Assembly: GCA_021770655.1 (NCBI GenBank)
Contig: JAETQO010000001.1
Span: 79,519 to 143,518 of the forward strand
Source of the DNA: Ruminococcus sp.
GTDB taxonomy: Bacteria > Bacillota > Clostridia > Oscillospirales > Ruminococcaceae
Length of the DNA: 64,000 nt
Direction of reading: 5' to 3'
Part shown: one piece after another, positions 1 through 8,355 of the stretch
How positions within the stretch are numbered: position 1 is the stretch's first letter
Layout of the letters: each line of letters starts with the position of its first letter
Notes under the pieces: generated by a model
Seen by the model: the letters and a program-made list of their open reading frames with translations, nothing else
The model's database searches: none
Told to the model about the DNA's origin: nothing
Position numbers and translations under genes: made by a program

Positions 1-1
1 C

Positions 2-2413
2 GACGTTACAAGGGGAGCGGCATATCAGATCGCAGCAGACGCAAAGTCGATAAATCCCGATCTTACGCTCGATATGCTTTGGTGGAGTGAACCTAAGTGG
101 GTATCAAGTGCGTCAGACGTTTATGCGGCAAGATACCGTTGGTATAAGGAAACCCTTGACGCTGCCTATAATACCTATGGTATTAAGTTTGATTATGTCA
201 GCGCAGTGCAGAATGAGCGTGCTTATGATGCAGACTGGATAAAATATCTTGCTGCTCACCTTGACAACGAAACAGACGCTCCTTATGACTATTCGCAGAT
301 AAAGATCGTTGCAGGTGACGAGGTATGCTCGTGGAACATCTGTGATGAAATGATGAAAGACGAGGAGCTGCGGAATGCAATAGATGTTATCGGAAGTCAT
401 TACACAAGCTGGTCCAGTACTAACGCACGGAAGCTTGCAAATGAATACGGCAAGGAGCTGTGGTTCAGCGAGGCAAGTTCTCCTATGACCTATTCTCAGG
501 GAGCTGCGGCATATGACGGAAAAGGCTCCGGACTTGCAGACATAGGCGGAACGCTCGATATTGCAAACAGAATCATCACTATGTATCCCGGCGGAGGTAT
601 GACGCTTTATGAATATCAGCCTGCCGTTGCCGCTTATTATGATGGAGTTACTTATTGCAGAAAGCAGCTTATAAAAGCTGACGAGCCGTGGAGCGGAGCC
701 TATGAGTTTGACAGCGGCTACTATATGGGACTGCATTTTTCTAAGTTTATCAAAAAGGGCTGGGCATTTGTTGACGGAGCTTGTTACGCTGACGGAAAGG
801 CAGGCGGCGACGGTCATGCTATAGTTGATGCAGTATACAGCTATGTAACCCTTACCGACACGGATACGGGGGATTACAGCACCGTTATCTGCAACACCAC
901 CGATAAAGAGATAACATATAATTTCAATGTCACCAATCTGGGCAAGGCCGCCGAAAAGGTATATGTTTGGGAAACAAGAGGCTCTGACGGCGACAATTAT
1001 GACGAAAACTATTTTAAGAAAATCAATGAGATAACTCCTGCTGCGGACAACGGAAAGTATACTTACAGCGTAACGCTGAAGCCTTATTCCCTCGTAACGG
1101 TTTCTACCCTTGATGTTGCTGAACAGCAGTATTCCGGCAGTGAGTCGGGAACTCTTGAACTTCCGTATTCGGACGATTATGAGTATGAAGGATATGCATC
1201 GGATTATCTTTCTTCAAGAGGCGGCGCACCCAGATATACTACCGATGAGGGCGGTGCGTTTGAAGTAGTAAACGTTGACGGAAACAACGTGGTTATGCAG
1301 AAAATAACTTCTGCAAACAAGGCTAACGAGTGGGGTTCTTCTCCTGATCCGACCACAAATTTCGGAGACGACAGATGGTTTAATTACAGCGTTTCGGCAG
1401 ATGTTAATCTGGAAGTAAGCGGAGATTCTTCAAATTACGCAGGCGTTGGTCTTAGATACAGAATGGGCGGCAACGGTAAGAGCGGTTACTGGGCGAAACT
1501 CAATGAAGACGGCAAGATTTCGCTTGTGCGAAACAGCGCTGAGATAGTTTCGGCAGAACTTGAGAATTTTGACAAATCGGCTTGGAACAATCTGAAAGTC
1601 GAGGCTGTTCAGAATGTTATCAAAGTTTATGTAAACGGCGAATGTGTGATTGAATATGTCTGCACGGAAGATTCGCTTCTCGGCGCAGGACGTGCGGCAT
1701 ATTTCAGCTCGTACAACAACAATTGCTTCGACAATTTCAAGGCAGAGGTAATTGACGACATCGGTGCGTATGTTGAAAGATTCGATGATATGGATAAGCT
1801 TATGAGCTACAGCGGCAGCTGGAACTTTACTACCACAGGCAGCTGGAAGAATTTCAACCGAACGAACTCAAAAGGCTCGGAAGGCGCAATTGCATCATTC
1901 AGCTTCACAGGAACAGGCTTCACGGTATTCGGCGACAACAACAAAGGCTCTGAGCTTGAAATAACCGTTGACGGAACTGTTGTTAACGACGATTTTATAA
2001 CAGTCAAGAGCGGCAGCCGTGAGGTTTCATATTACAAATATGGTCTTGAGGACGGGAAACATACCGTACAGATAAAAGTGCTTAGCGGAAGCTATAACAT
2101 TGACGGCGTGGAGATAGTAAACGGAAATTCCATCAGCGCAGAGGCTTCCGGTCTTGACCCTGATGAAGACGACAATAAACCTAACGACAGCAAGCCTGAT
2201 GATAACCTGCAGGAAGGCAACGAGCCAGGTGATAACAATTCTGATGACGAAGCTCAGGGTTCTGACAGCAACTCACAGAAGGATAATGAGAATAAGACAG
2301 ATGACACTGTAAATGATAACCCGAAAACTGGAGCAGCGATGTCTTCTCTTGCTGCGGCATCATTGTTCGGTCTGGCAGCTGTGGTCTCCAAGAAAAAATC
2401 AAATAAAGAATAG
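2..2413 (+). CDS. GH59 glycosidase, cell-wall anchored (5' end cut by window)
   Basis: The frame is open from base 2, so the N-terminus and signal peptide lie outside the window. Numbering from the Met at base 74: the catalytic pair expected for family GH59 (galactocerebrosidase clan A) is visible as N47-E48 in the QNER motif (acid/base) and E133 in LWFSEAS (nucleophile). After the barrel comes a beta-sandwich of the GALC lectin type (about 375-570), a second carbohydrate-binding-like sandwich (about 580-690) and an Asp/Asn/Lys-rich linker. The C-terminus is a sortase signal: NPKTG (749-753), hydrophobic stretch, then KKKSNKE. It therefore probably removes beta-linked galactose from a glycan or glycolipid while fixed to the peptidoglycan. 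The exact substrate cannot be read from sequence. It is followed by a hairpin at 2431-2468 and converges on the next gene. Confidence 0.85.
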   Translation, partial: DVTRGAAYQIAADAKSINPDLTLDMLWWSEPKWVSSASDVYAARYRWYKETLDAAYNTYGIKFDYVSAVQNERAYDADWIKYLAAHLDNETDAPYDYSQIKIVAGDEVCSWNICDEMMKDEELRNAIDVIGSHYTSWSSTNARKLANEYGKELWFSEASSPMTYSQGAAAYDGKGSGLADIGGTLDIANRIITMYPGGGMTLYEYQPAVAAYYDGVTYCRKQLIKADEPWSGAYEFDSGYYMGLHFSKFIKKGWAFVDGACYADGKAGGDGHAIVDAVYSYVTLTDTDTGDYSTVICNTTDKEITYNFNVTNLGKAAEKVYVWETRGSDGDNYDENYFKKINEITPAADNGKYTYSVTLKPYSLVTVSTLDVAEQQYSGSESGTLELPYSDDYEYEGYASDYLSSRGGAPRYTTDEGGAFEVVNVDGNNVVMQKITSANKANEWGSSPDPTTNFGDDRWFNYSVSADVNLEVSGDSSNYAGVGLRYRMGGNGKSGYWAKLNEDGKISLVRNSAEIVSAELENFDKSAWNNLKVEAVQNVIKVYVNGECVIEYVCTEDSLLGAGRAAYFSSYNNNCFDNFKAEVIDDIGAYVERFDDMDKLMSYSGSWNFTTTGSWKNFNRTNSKGSEGAIASFSFTGTGFTVFGDNNKGSELEITVDGTVVNDDFITVKSGSREVSYYKYGLEDGKHTVQIKVLSGSYNIDGVEIVNGNSISAEASGLDPDEDDNKPNDSKPDDNLQEGNEPGDNNSDDEAQGSDSNSQKDNENKTDDTVNDNPKTGAAMSSLAAASLFGLAAVVSKKKSNKE

Positions 2414-2430
2414 CAAGTAGCTACTACCGC

Positions 2431-2468
2431 AAACAACGCATTACAGATTGCTCTGCAATGCGTTGTTT
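2431..2468. terminator. Hairpin between convergent genes
   Basis: A 12-bp perfect inverted repeat (2431-2442 with 2457-2468, AAACAACGCATT) lies between the converging GH59 and alcohol dehydrogenase genes. There is only a weak T-run, so it may act as a bidirectional terminator or an mRNA end-protecting hairpin. Confidence 0.6.
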
Positions 2469-2522
2469 CCAATGTTTATTTATTACAGTGATCATAATTC
2501 CTGCATTTGAGCATTTCCGGAT

Positions 2523-3653
2523 TTAAAGCGCCTGCTCATAAAGCTTAGCAATTCCGTCTTTATCAAAAAGCATCGGATGATTTTTGATACTTGCCTCGGA
2601 AACCTTAAAACAATTTTCCGTCAACCATGGAATGTCGTCTTTGGTAATGCATTGTTCCGAAAGCTTAATGTTAAGGTCAACGCTTTGAAGAAGATTTCTT
2701 ATCATATCACCGCATTCGGAAGCGGTTTTGCCGCCCAGAAGTCTGGATATGACCTCATACTTCTCAGGCGCACCGGAAAAGCTTGCATCTGTGATCACCG
2801 GAGTAAGCGCGGCAAGCCCTCTACCGTGGACTATGTTTTTTAAGCCGCTTGCAGGGTGCTCCATACCGTGAGGAAGTGTAACCCCTGCCGTGTGTATGAC
2901 CATTCCGCCAATAGTGCTTGCCCACGTTACGGCGTCCCATTTTTCCGGCTCCTGTGACCCATTATACAAATCAATCAAGTTTTCCGATATGGATTTTATC
3001 GCTTGTAATGACATATATTCCGTAAGCGGCTGGTTCAGTCTGGAAAGGTATGCCTCCATAGAATGACAAAGTGCGTCAAAACAAACTGAGGATAAAACGT
3101 GTTTCGGCATAGTCTGCATAAGCTCGGAATCTATGATAGAAAGTGCCGGGATAATCGAATTTCTCCGCAGGGATTTTTTATCTCCGCTTTCGGCATTGGT
3201 AAGTACCGCAAAGCCGTTTCCCTCGCTTCCGGTTCCGCAGGTTGTTGGAACAGCGATGATCGGCAGGGCAGTTTCTCCTGTAATGCGGTTAAAAATATAG
3301 TCGTTGATATCGCCGCCGTTTTCAGCAAGAAATGCTATTGCTTTCGCACAATCCATAATACTTCCGCCGCCAAGTCCAATGACTGAATTACAGCTATAAT
3401 CCCTTGCGATTTCTGCTCCGATTACCGCCGTTGCAGTAAGCGGATTTTGTGTGACCTTGTCAAATACTACGCTGTAAACTCCCTCGGATTCAAGATATGT
3501 ACGCACTCTGTCAAGTAATCCTGACTTTTTGGAACTGTTTTCTCCTGTGACTATAAGCGTGCGCTGCCCGTACTTTGATGCGGCTTTTCCGACTTCTGAT
3601 ACTTTGCCTCTGCCGAACAGAAGGTTTACAGGCAGATAATATTGAAATTCCAT
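2523..3653 (-). CDS. Iron-containing alcohol dehydrogenase
   Basis: NAD(P)-dependent group III (Fe-ADH) dehydrogenase of 376 aa, which would interconvert an alcohol and an aldehyde. The dinucleotide-binding GGGS is at 95-98. The metal ligands of the family are present: D193 and H197 (FDALCHS), H262 (LPHGMEHP) and H276 (VHGRGL). It is the last gene of the minus-strand operon starting with the aminotransferase, and its ATG shares one base with the stop of the kinase-like gene (TAATG), so translation is probably coupled. Fe-ADHs include butanol, lactaldehyde and 4-hydroxybutyrate dehydrogenases. Position behind an aminotransferase and amino acid importer makes reduction of a semialdehyde an attractive but unproved role. 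Confidence 0.88.
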   Translation of the reverse strand: MEFQYYLPVNLLFGRGKVSEVGKAASKYGQRTLIVTGENSSKKSGLLDRVRTYLESEGVYSVVFDKVTQNPLTATAVIGAEIARDYSCNSVIGLGGGSIMDCAKAIAFLAENGGDINDYIFNRITGETALPIIAVPTTCGTGSEGNGFAVLTNAESGDKKSLRRNSIIPALSIIDSELMQTMPKHVLSSVCFDALCHSMEAYLSRLNQPLTEYMSLQAIKSISENLIDLYNGSQEPEKWDAVTWASTIGGMVIHTAGVTLPHGMEHPASGLKNIVHGRGLAALTPVITDASFSGAPEKYEVISRLLGGKTASECGDMIRNLLQSVDLNIKLSEQCITKDDIPWLTENCFKVSEASIKNHPMLFDKDGIAKLYEQAL

Positions 3654-4288
3654 TATTCTATCAATCCTTTGATTTTAAGATAAGATTTTATTAAATCCAC
3701 ACATTCGTTAATACCCACTTTTTCGCTGTTTAAAGTCATGTCGTAGTTTATTGGATTTGTCCAGTAGTTTCCGTGGGTATAGTATTCGTAATATTCCGCT
3801 CTGTATTTGTCGGTGTTCTTGATAGTCGCAACAGCAACCTCTTCTGTCACGCCCATATTCTCCATAGTGCGTTTTATGCAGAAATCACGGGGAGCCTCAA
3901 TATACACGCTTACAACATTCGGTCTGCCTGCAAGAATATAGTCTGCACATTTACCTACGATCACGCAGGATTCCGTGTCCGCAAGATTTTTGATGATCTG
4001 TTTCTGATAGTCAAAAAGCGTATCGTCCGAAACGAACTTTTCATTTCTTGCAATGTATTTTTTTGCCCGAGGAAGACCTTTCATAAGTCCTGCAAAGGAG
4101 TTTCCGGAAGCGTGTAATTTTTCATTTACCGCCTGAAACATTTCTTCGTCCAGTCCGCTGAGCTGTGCGGCAAGGGTAAGGATCCTGTTTTCATAGCAGT
4201 GGATTCCAAGGTCCTTTGCAAGCTTTGAAGCGATAACCTTTCCGCCTGTGCCGAAACCTCTTGCGAAAGTTACTACAAAATTATTCAT
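3653..4288 (-). CDS. Cytidylate kinase-like family protein
   Basis: A 211-aa P-loop protein matching the cytidylate kinase-like family (PF13189). The N-terminus has the characteristic RGFGTGGKVIA loop, followed by a kinase-type CORE with VIVGKCADYIL and a SVYIEAPRDFCIKR segment typical of this family. These proteins are widespread in Clostridia but few have been tested, so CMP phosphorylation is only a family-level guess; the true housekeeping Cmk is usually elsewhere. GGAGG lies 9 nt before the second in-frame ATG (4288) and only 3 nt before the first (4294), so I use 4288. It sits between the ABC ATPase and Fe-ADH genes, overlapping the latter by one base. Confidence 0.8.
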   Translation of the reverse strand: MNNFVVTFARGFGTGGKVIASKLAKDLGIHCYENRILTLAAQLSGLDEEMFQAVNEKLHASGNSFAGLMKGLPRAKKYIARNEKFVSDDTLFDYQKQIIKNLADTESCVIVGKCADYILAGRPNVVSVYIEAPRDFCIKRTMENMGVTEEVAVATIKNTDKYRAEYYEYYTHGNYWTNPINYDMTLNSEKVGINECVDLIKSYLKIKGLIE

Positions 4289-4303
4289 AGTCATACGCCT
4301 CCG

Positions 4304-5056
4304 TCAATTTGAAAAAAATCTGCTCAGAAATTCTTTTGCACGGGGATGCTGAGGATTTGTAAAGAATTCGGACGGCGGAGCGTCTTCAACAATATAGCCC
4401 TTGTCCATAAAAAGAACTCTGTTGGAAACGTCCCTTGCAAAATCCATTTCGTGTGTAACGATGATCATTGTAAGGTTTTCTCCTGCAAGCTTTTTCATTA
4501 CATTAAGAACATCGCCGACCATTTCCGGATCGAGAGCAGAAGTGGGCTCGTCAAAAAGCAGTACCTCTGGGTTCATGCAAAGACCCCTTGCTATTGCAAC
4601 ACGCTGTTTCTGTCCTCCCGAAAGCTGTGAGGGGTATGCGTTGATAAACGGCGCCATGCCCACGGATTTCAGATGTGAAATTGCTCTTTTGTGAGCCTCG
4701 TCTTTTGAAAGGTGAAGAACCTTTCTTGTACCCTCCATACAATTTTTCAAAACTGTCTTGTTATTGAAAAGATTAAATGACTGGAACACCATTCCAACCT
4801 TTGATCGGTACTCGTTGGTTTCTTTTTGCTTTTTGCCAAGCTCTTTACCGTGGAAAAAAATCTTGCCGTAAGTCTGGGTCTCAAGCTGATTAATACATCG
4901 AAGAAGTGTGGATTTTCCTGATCCGGACGAGCCGAGAATACAGATAACGTCGCCCTTGTTTACGGTAAAATCAATTTTTCTGAGTACCTGATGCTCGCCG
5001 AAGGATTTACTCAGCTCTTCGACTCTGATGATTTCGTTTTCAGATTGTTTAGTCAT
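4304..5056 (-). CDS. Polar amino acid ABC transporter, ATP-binding subunit
   Basis: 250-aa GlnQ/HisP-type ATPase that powers uptake through the permease encoded just upstream. Walker A is GSSGSGKST, the ABC signature is LSGGQKQR, and Walker B with its D-loop is LLFDEPTSALDP; the switch His follows in IIVTHEMDFA. AGGAGG overlaps the permease stop codon and places the ribosome 8-9 nt before the ATG, so the two genes are translationally linked. The substrate cannot be inferred from the ATPase. Confidence 0.93.
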   Translation of the reverse strand: MTKQSENEIIRVEELSKSFGEHQVLRKIDFTVNKGDVICILGSSGSGKSTLLRCINQLETQTYGKIFFHGKELGKKQKETNEYRSKVGMVFQSFNLFNNKTVLKNCMEGTRKVLHLSKDEAHKRAISHLKSVGMAPFINAYPSQLSGGQKQRVAIARGLCMNPEVLLFDEPTSALDPEMVGDVLNVMKKLAGENLTMIIVTHEMDFARDVSNRVLFMDKGYIVEDAPPSEFFTNPQHPRAKEFLSRFFSN

Positions 5057-5070
5057 GAGCGTTCGCCTCC

Positions 5071-5826
5071 TTACTGTGTATTTTCCATATATTCAACTGC
5101 CAGTCCGTAGTTCTTCTGCTGTGACATTTTCTTTTCCGCAAAAAGGAAAATACGGTTGAATACAAAGCAGAGCACAAAATATATGATTGCAATTACAAGG
5201 TACGATTCAAAGTATTTGTAGTATGTGCCGCCAGCTGTCTTTGCCATAAGGAAAAGCTCCTGAACGCCGATTACATTCAACACTGACGTCATTTTCAAGT
5301 TTGTCAAAAACGTATTTGCCATTTCGGGAACAATATTTTTGAACGCCTGAGGAAGAATGATGTTAAACATGGTGGAAATGGGGGACATTCCCAGGGCGAG
5401 AGCACCTTCACGCTGCCCAATGTCAATAGACTTAATACCGGCACGAACAGTTTCAGACATATAAGCGCCCGTGTTGAGCAAGGTAACAAGTATTGCCGCA
5501 GGAATAGGCTCAATAGCAAAACCTGCCAGCTTGATACCAAAATAAATAACCATTGCCTGAACGATCATAGGAGTATCCCTGAAAACCTCCACATAAATCT
5601 TGGAGATCACCTTAAGCAGTCCCAAAATAGCTTTCTTGATTATATTATCTTCCTTGTTGATTTTGGTGTCTTCAATAATTCCTATGATATATCCCAAAAC
5701 GAAGCCGATAAGTGTACCGCTCACGGAAATAAGCAGTGTAAGCCATGTTCCTCTTATAAATAGATCCGAATATTTCTCGGCAATGAAGCCTATCCACTCT
5801 AATGTGGTATTTGGAGTATCTGTCAT
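5071..5826 (-). CDS. Polar amino acid ABC transporter, permease (HisM family)
   Basis: 251-aa inner-membrane subunit with several hydrophobic segments beginning around residue 20. The cytoplasmic EAA loop that docks the ATPase is visible as REGALALGMS followed by ILPQAF. Only one permease gene is present, so it should act as a homodimer, as in other importers of this class. It follows the solute-binding protein gene after a 77-bp gap containing a hairpin, and is itself followed directly by the ATPase gene. Confidence 0.92.
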   Translation of the reverse strand: MTDTPNTTLEWIGFIAEKYSDLFIRGTWLTLLISVSGTLIGFVLGYIIGIIEDTKINKEDNIIKKAILGLLKVISKIYVEVFRDTPMIVQAMVIYFGIKLAGFAIEPIPAAILVTLLNTGAYMSETVRAGIKSIDIGQREGALALGMSPISTMFNIILPQAFKNIVPEMANTFLTNLKMTSVLNVIGVQELFLMAKTAGGTYYKYFESYLVIAIIYFVLCFVFNRIFLFAEKKMSQQKNYGLAVEYMENTQ

Positions 5827-5851
5827 ACTATTTGCTCCCTTCTGAATGAAA

Positions 5852-5886
5852 ATCGCTTCGTCGCTTTTGCTTTACGGCGAAGCGAT
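5852..5886 (-). terminator. Intercistronic hairpin between binding protein and permease
   Basis: Perfect 9-bp arms ATCGCTTCG (5852-5860) and CGAAGCGAT (5878-5886), followed on the minus strand by TTTTCATTC. This is placed as in many ABC operons, where a leaky terminator or RNase-blocking stem gives excess binding protein over membrane subunits. Confidence 0.6.
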
Positions 5887-5903
5887 ATCCAAATTACTTA
5901 AAA

Positions 5904-6785
5904 TCAGTTAGCCGCAGGCTGTAAAGATACTGCCGTTTTCATAAGCTCGTCCATAGCCGACTTGTCGTTCCAGCCGATGTCGTCCATTGCCTTTTGCAGT
6001 TTGTCACGGAACTTTGTATCGTCCTTTCTCGTGGCAATGCAGACGTTAGTCATTTCCTCATCGCCAACAAATGAATCGGAAGGATCCGGAGTTATAATTA
6101 CAAGATCAGAGTTGGTGAGCTGTGCGGACTCTGCCGTAGGAAGATCGATAACAGCCACATCAGCCGTATCGTTTGAAATTGCCATAAACACTTCTGCGGT
6201 AGTTTCATAGTTTGAACCCAGCGTTGCGTCCGGGATCTGGTCAAGAAGATTTACCCAGCCTGTGCCGAGCTGTGTCGTTACCGTAACGTTCTTGCCTGCA
6301 AAATCAGAAAGCCCCTTTACGTTTTCATATTCCGAGCCTTTTTTTACAACAATGCAATTATCTCTGTGATAGTAGGGTTCTGTGAATGAGTAAGATTGTT
6401 CTCTTTCGGCTGTACGACCCATACCTGCTATAATGCAGTCATACTCGTTTGCGTCAAGTGCAAGACCGATCGAATCCCATTCAACCTTGTGAACTTCAAG
6501 CGTCATACCCATTTCATCTGCAAGCTTTTGTGCTACCATAACGTCATATCCGTAAGCATAATCACTGCTTCCGTAGATTGGAACAGCCTTGCTTCCGTCG
6601 GGAACATCTTCGGAAACCTGAGTCCAGTTAAAGGGTGCATATGCACATTCCATACCAACTCTGAGTACTCCTCCTTCATTTCCCGAATCAGAACTGCTGT
6701 CCGACTTTCCGCATCCGCTGAAAGTAATTGTCATAAGGCTTAACGACAGTGCCACACACATTACTCTTTTCGCAAACTTTTTCAT
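5904..6785 (-). CDS. Amino acid ABC transporter substrate-binding lipoprotein
   Basis: 293-aa type 3 solute-binding protein. It has a lipoprotein signal peptide with lipobox FSGC (Cys25), a Ser/Asp-rich tether and then the family opening GVLRVGMECAYAPFNW. The GYDVMVAQKLADEMG segment and AGMGRTAERE are typical of binding proteins for polar amino acids. It captures substrate outside the membrane for the permease/ATPase pair encoded downstream. The RBS AAAGGA lies close to the ATG. It follows the aminotransferase by about 30 bp and shares its promoter. Confidence 0.92.
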   Translation of the reverse strand: MKKFAKRVMCVALSLSLMTITFSGCGKSDSSSDSGNEGGVLRVGMECAYAPFNWTQVSEDVPDGSKAVPIYGSSDYAYGYDVMVAQKLADEMGMTLEVHKVEWDSIGLALDANEYDCIIAGMGRTAEREQSYSFTEPYYHRDNCIVVKKGSEYENVKGLSDFAGKNVTVTTQLGTGWVNLLDQIPDATLGSNYETTAEVFMAISNDTADVAVIDLPTAESAQLTNSDLVIITPDPSDSFVGDEEMTNVCIATRKDDTKFRDKLQKAMDDIGWNDKSAMDELMKTAVSLQPAAN

Positions 6786-6818
6786 ATATATCTTTCCTTT
6801 CTTAAATTAGATTTTAAC

Positions 6819-8036
6819 TTATTCTGCCGCCGCTTCCTCAACTGCCGACTTAATGATTTCGTAAGCCTTATCACAGTCTTTTTCGGTAATAATCAGCGGC
6901 GGTACCATACGAATTACATTTGAGCCGATCGCCGTTATCAGCAGTTTTCGGTCAAAACACTTGTGCTTGATCTCTACGCTGTTCAGACCGTCAAACTCAA
7001 CGCCGATCAAAAGTCCCTGCCCTCTTACTTCCTTAACATGGGGGAGAGCTTTCAGCTTCTCGGAGAAATATGCACCCATTTTCTTTGCGTTACCTGCAAG
7101 GCCTTTGTCGAGCATTTCTTCGATCGCCGCAAGAGATGCCGCACAGCATACAGGGTGTCCGCCAAAGGTAGTTCCGTGAGATCCCGGCGTAAACGCCTTG
7201 GAGACCTCTTCGGTTGCACAAATTGCGGCGATCGGCATTCCGCCGCCCATAGCTTTTGCCATTGAAACAATATCGGGCTTAACTCCGTAATTCATATAAG
7301 ACATGATCGCCCCCGTTCTGCACCAACCTGTCTGCACCTCGTCAAGCAGGAGAAGAATACCATTTTCATCGCAGAACTTTCTCAGACCCGTCATAAACTC
7401 TACAGTAGCGGGATTAACTCCGCCCTCGCCCTGAACCGGTTCGATCATTATTGCGATCGTATTTTCGGTGCAGGCATTTTTAAATGCCTCCAGATCGTTA
7501 TATGGAGCGTATGTAAATCCCGGAGTCATATCGCCGAAACCAATCTGGCAGGCATTGTCCGGCTGGCCTGTCGCACTCATTGCACCGAATGTTCTTCCGT
7601 GAAATGATTTTTCCGCGGTAACAATATTATACTTATTAGGTCCGTACTTTTCAACGCCGTATTTTCTTGCCATTTTTATCATAGCCTCGTTGGCTTCGGT
7701 TCCTGAATTCTGGTAGAAAATTTTATCCATACCGATCGTAGTGCAAATCTTTTCGGCGAGTAACGCCTGCGGTACGGTGTAAGGATAGTTAAACGACTGC
7801 ATAATTGTTTCAGCTTGTTTCTGGACTGCCGCAACAACTTTTTCATTGCAGTTTCCGACTGAGTTTACGGCAATTCCCGCATAAAAGTCGAGATAAGGGT
7901 CGCCTTTTTCATCATACATATAAACGCCCTTGGCACTGTCGGCAAGGAAATCAAAACGCTCGTAAGTTTCGATAATATACTTTGACGCCTTTGCCTTAAG
8001 TTCCTGTACCGTAAGTCCTGTGTCTGCTAATTTCAT
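6819..8036 (-). CDS. Class III pyridoxal-phosphate aminotransferase (ArgD/ornithine/GABA type)
   Basis: About 405 aa. Fold-type I class III aminotransferase: NSGTEANE, SFHGRTFGAMSATG, LLLDEVQTGWCRTG and the PLP lysine in SMAKAMGGGMP (Lys261 counting from the chosen start). The family covers acetylornithine, ornithine, GABA and related omega-amino acids. There are no other arginine genes next to it; instead it leads an amino acid importer and ends with an Fe-ADH, which fits catabolism of an imported amino acid. The start decision is clear: AAGGAG abuts the first ATG (8045) with no spacing, but is 9 nt before the second (8036), so I use 8036. Confidence 0.88.
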   Translation of the reverse strand: MKLADTGLTVQELKAKASKYIIETYERFDFLADSAKGVYMYDEKGDPYLDFYAGIAVNSVGNCNEKVVAAVQKQAETIMQSFNYPYTVPQALLAEKICTTIGMDKIFYQNSGTEANEAMIKMARKYGVEKYGPNKYNIVTAEKSFHGRTFGAMSATGQPDNACQIGFGDMTPGFTYAPYNDLEAFKNACTENTIAIMIEPVQGEGGVNPATVEFMTGLRKFCDENGILLLLDEVQTGWCRTGAIMSYMNYGVKPDIVSMAKAMGGGMPIAAICATEEVSKAFTPGSHGTTFGGHPVCCAASLAAIEEMLDKGLAGNAKKMGAYFSEKLKALPHVKEVRGQGLLIGVEFDGLNSVEIKHKCFDRKLLITAIGSNVIRMVPPLIITEKDCDKAYEIIKSAVEEAAAE

Positions 8037-8080
8037 CTGAACCATCTCCTTGAAAAGTAAAAAACATCAGAAAATAAAAA

Positions 8081-8118
8081 AACAGACAATGACATCTTCA
8101 TTGACGTCATTGTCTGTT
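8081..8118 (-). terminator. Inverted repeat / terminator in the leader of the aminotransferase operon
   Basis: Perfect 13-bp arms, AACAGACAATGAC and GTCATTGTCTGTT, separated by 12 nt; on the minus strand the stem runs straight into TTTTTTTATTTT. It lies about 20 nt after the predicted transcription start and about 45 nt before the start codon. As RNA it is an intrinsic terminator in the 5' leader, implying attenuation; as DNA it could be the operator of a dimeric repressor. No room exists upstream for a large riboswitch aptamer. Confidence 0.7.
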
Positions 8119-8143
8119 ATATTTTCTTGTTTTTGATGCTTTC

Positions 8144-8172
8144 ATACTAGCACAAAAATAATCCAAAGTCAA
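8144..8172 (-). promoter_or_regulatory. Promoter of the aminotransferase-ABC-ADH operon
   Basis: On the minus strand TTGACT (8172-8167), 17-bp spacer, TAGTAT (8149-8144). It is an almost consensus vegetative promoter directly upstream of the leader inverted repeat. Confidence 0.75.
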
Positions 8173-8330
8173 TAGATTTTTTATTATTTTTCTGTATTTC
8201 ACAAAGCTGATGTTGTTTGTTTGAAATAAACTATTAAAAATAGATGATGCGCAAAAGCTCGATCATCGTATATTTATTTTGGAAGAGAATCCGAAACCGA
8301 AATTCCGAAACCTTTGGCACATTCAGCGTA

Positions 8331-8355
8331 ACAGGGCTTTTGCGGTGTTGACCTA
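8331..8355 (+). repeat. Degenerate end of the 179-bp repeat family
   Basis: GGCTTTTGCGGTGTTGACCTAA resembles one terminal arm of the repeat at 38012-38190 (TGCGGTGTTGCCTTAA). It reaches exactly into the stop codon of the TVP38-type gene. The rest of an element is not recognisable, so this is a remnant at best. A short palindrome (8243-8267) and a TCCGAAACC-type direct repeat lie nearby; nothing else is seen between 8173 and 8330. Confidence 0.4.

Noticed and set aside
113..817. 234-codon minus-strand frame opposite the GH59 gene
   Set aside because: It is antisense to a clearly conserved catalytic domain with no ribosome site; a shadow frame.
8281..8312. Short direct repeat TCCGAAACC / TTCCGAAACC
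   Set aside because: Only two imperfect units of about 9 bases; too little to call a repeat or operator.
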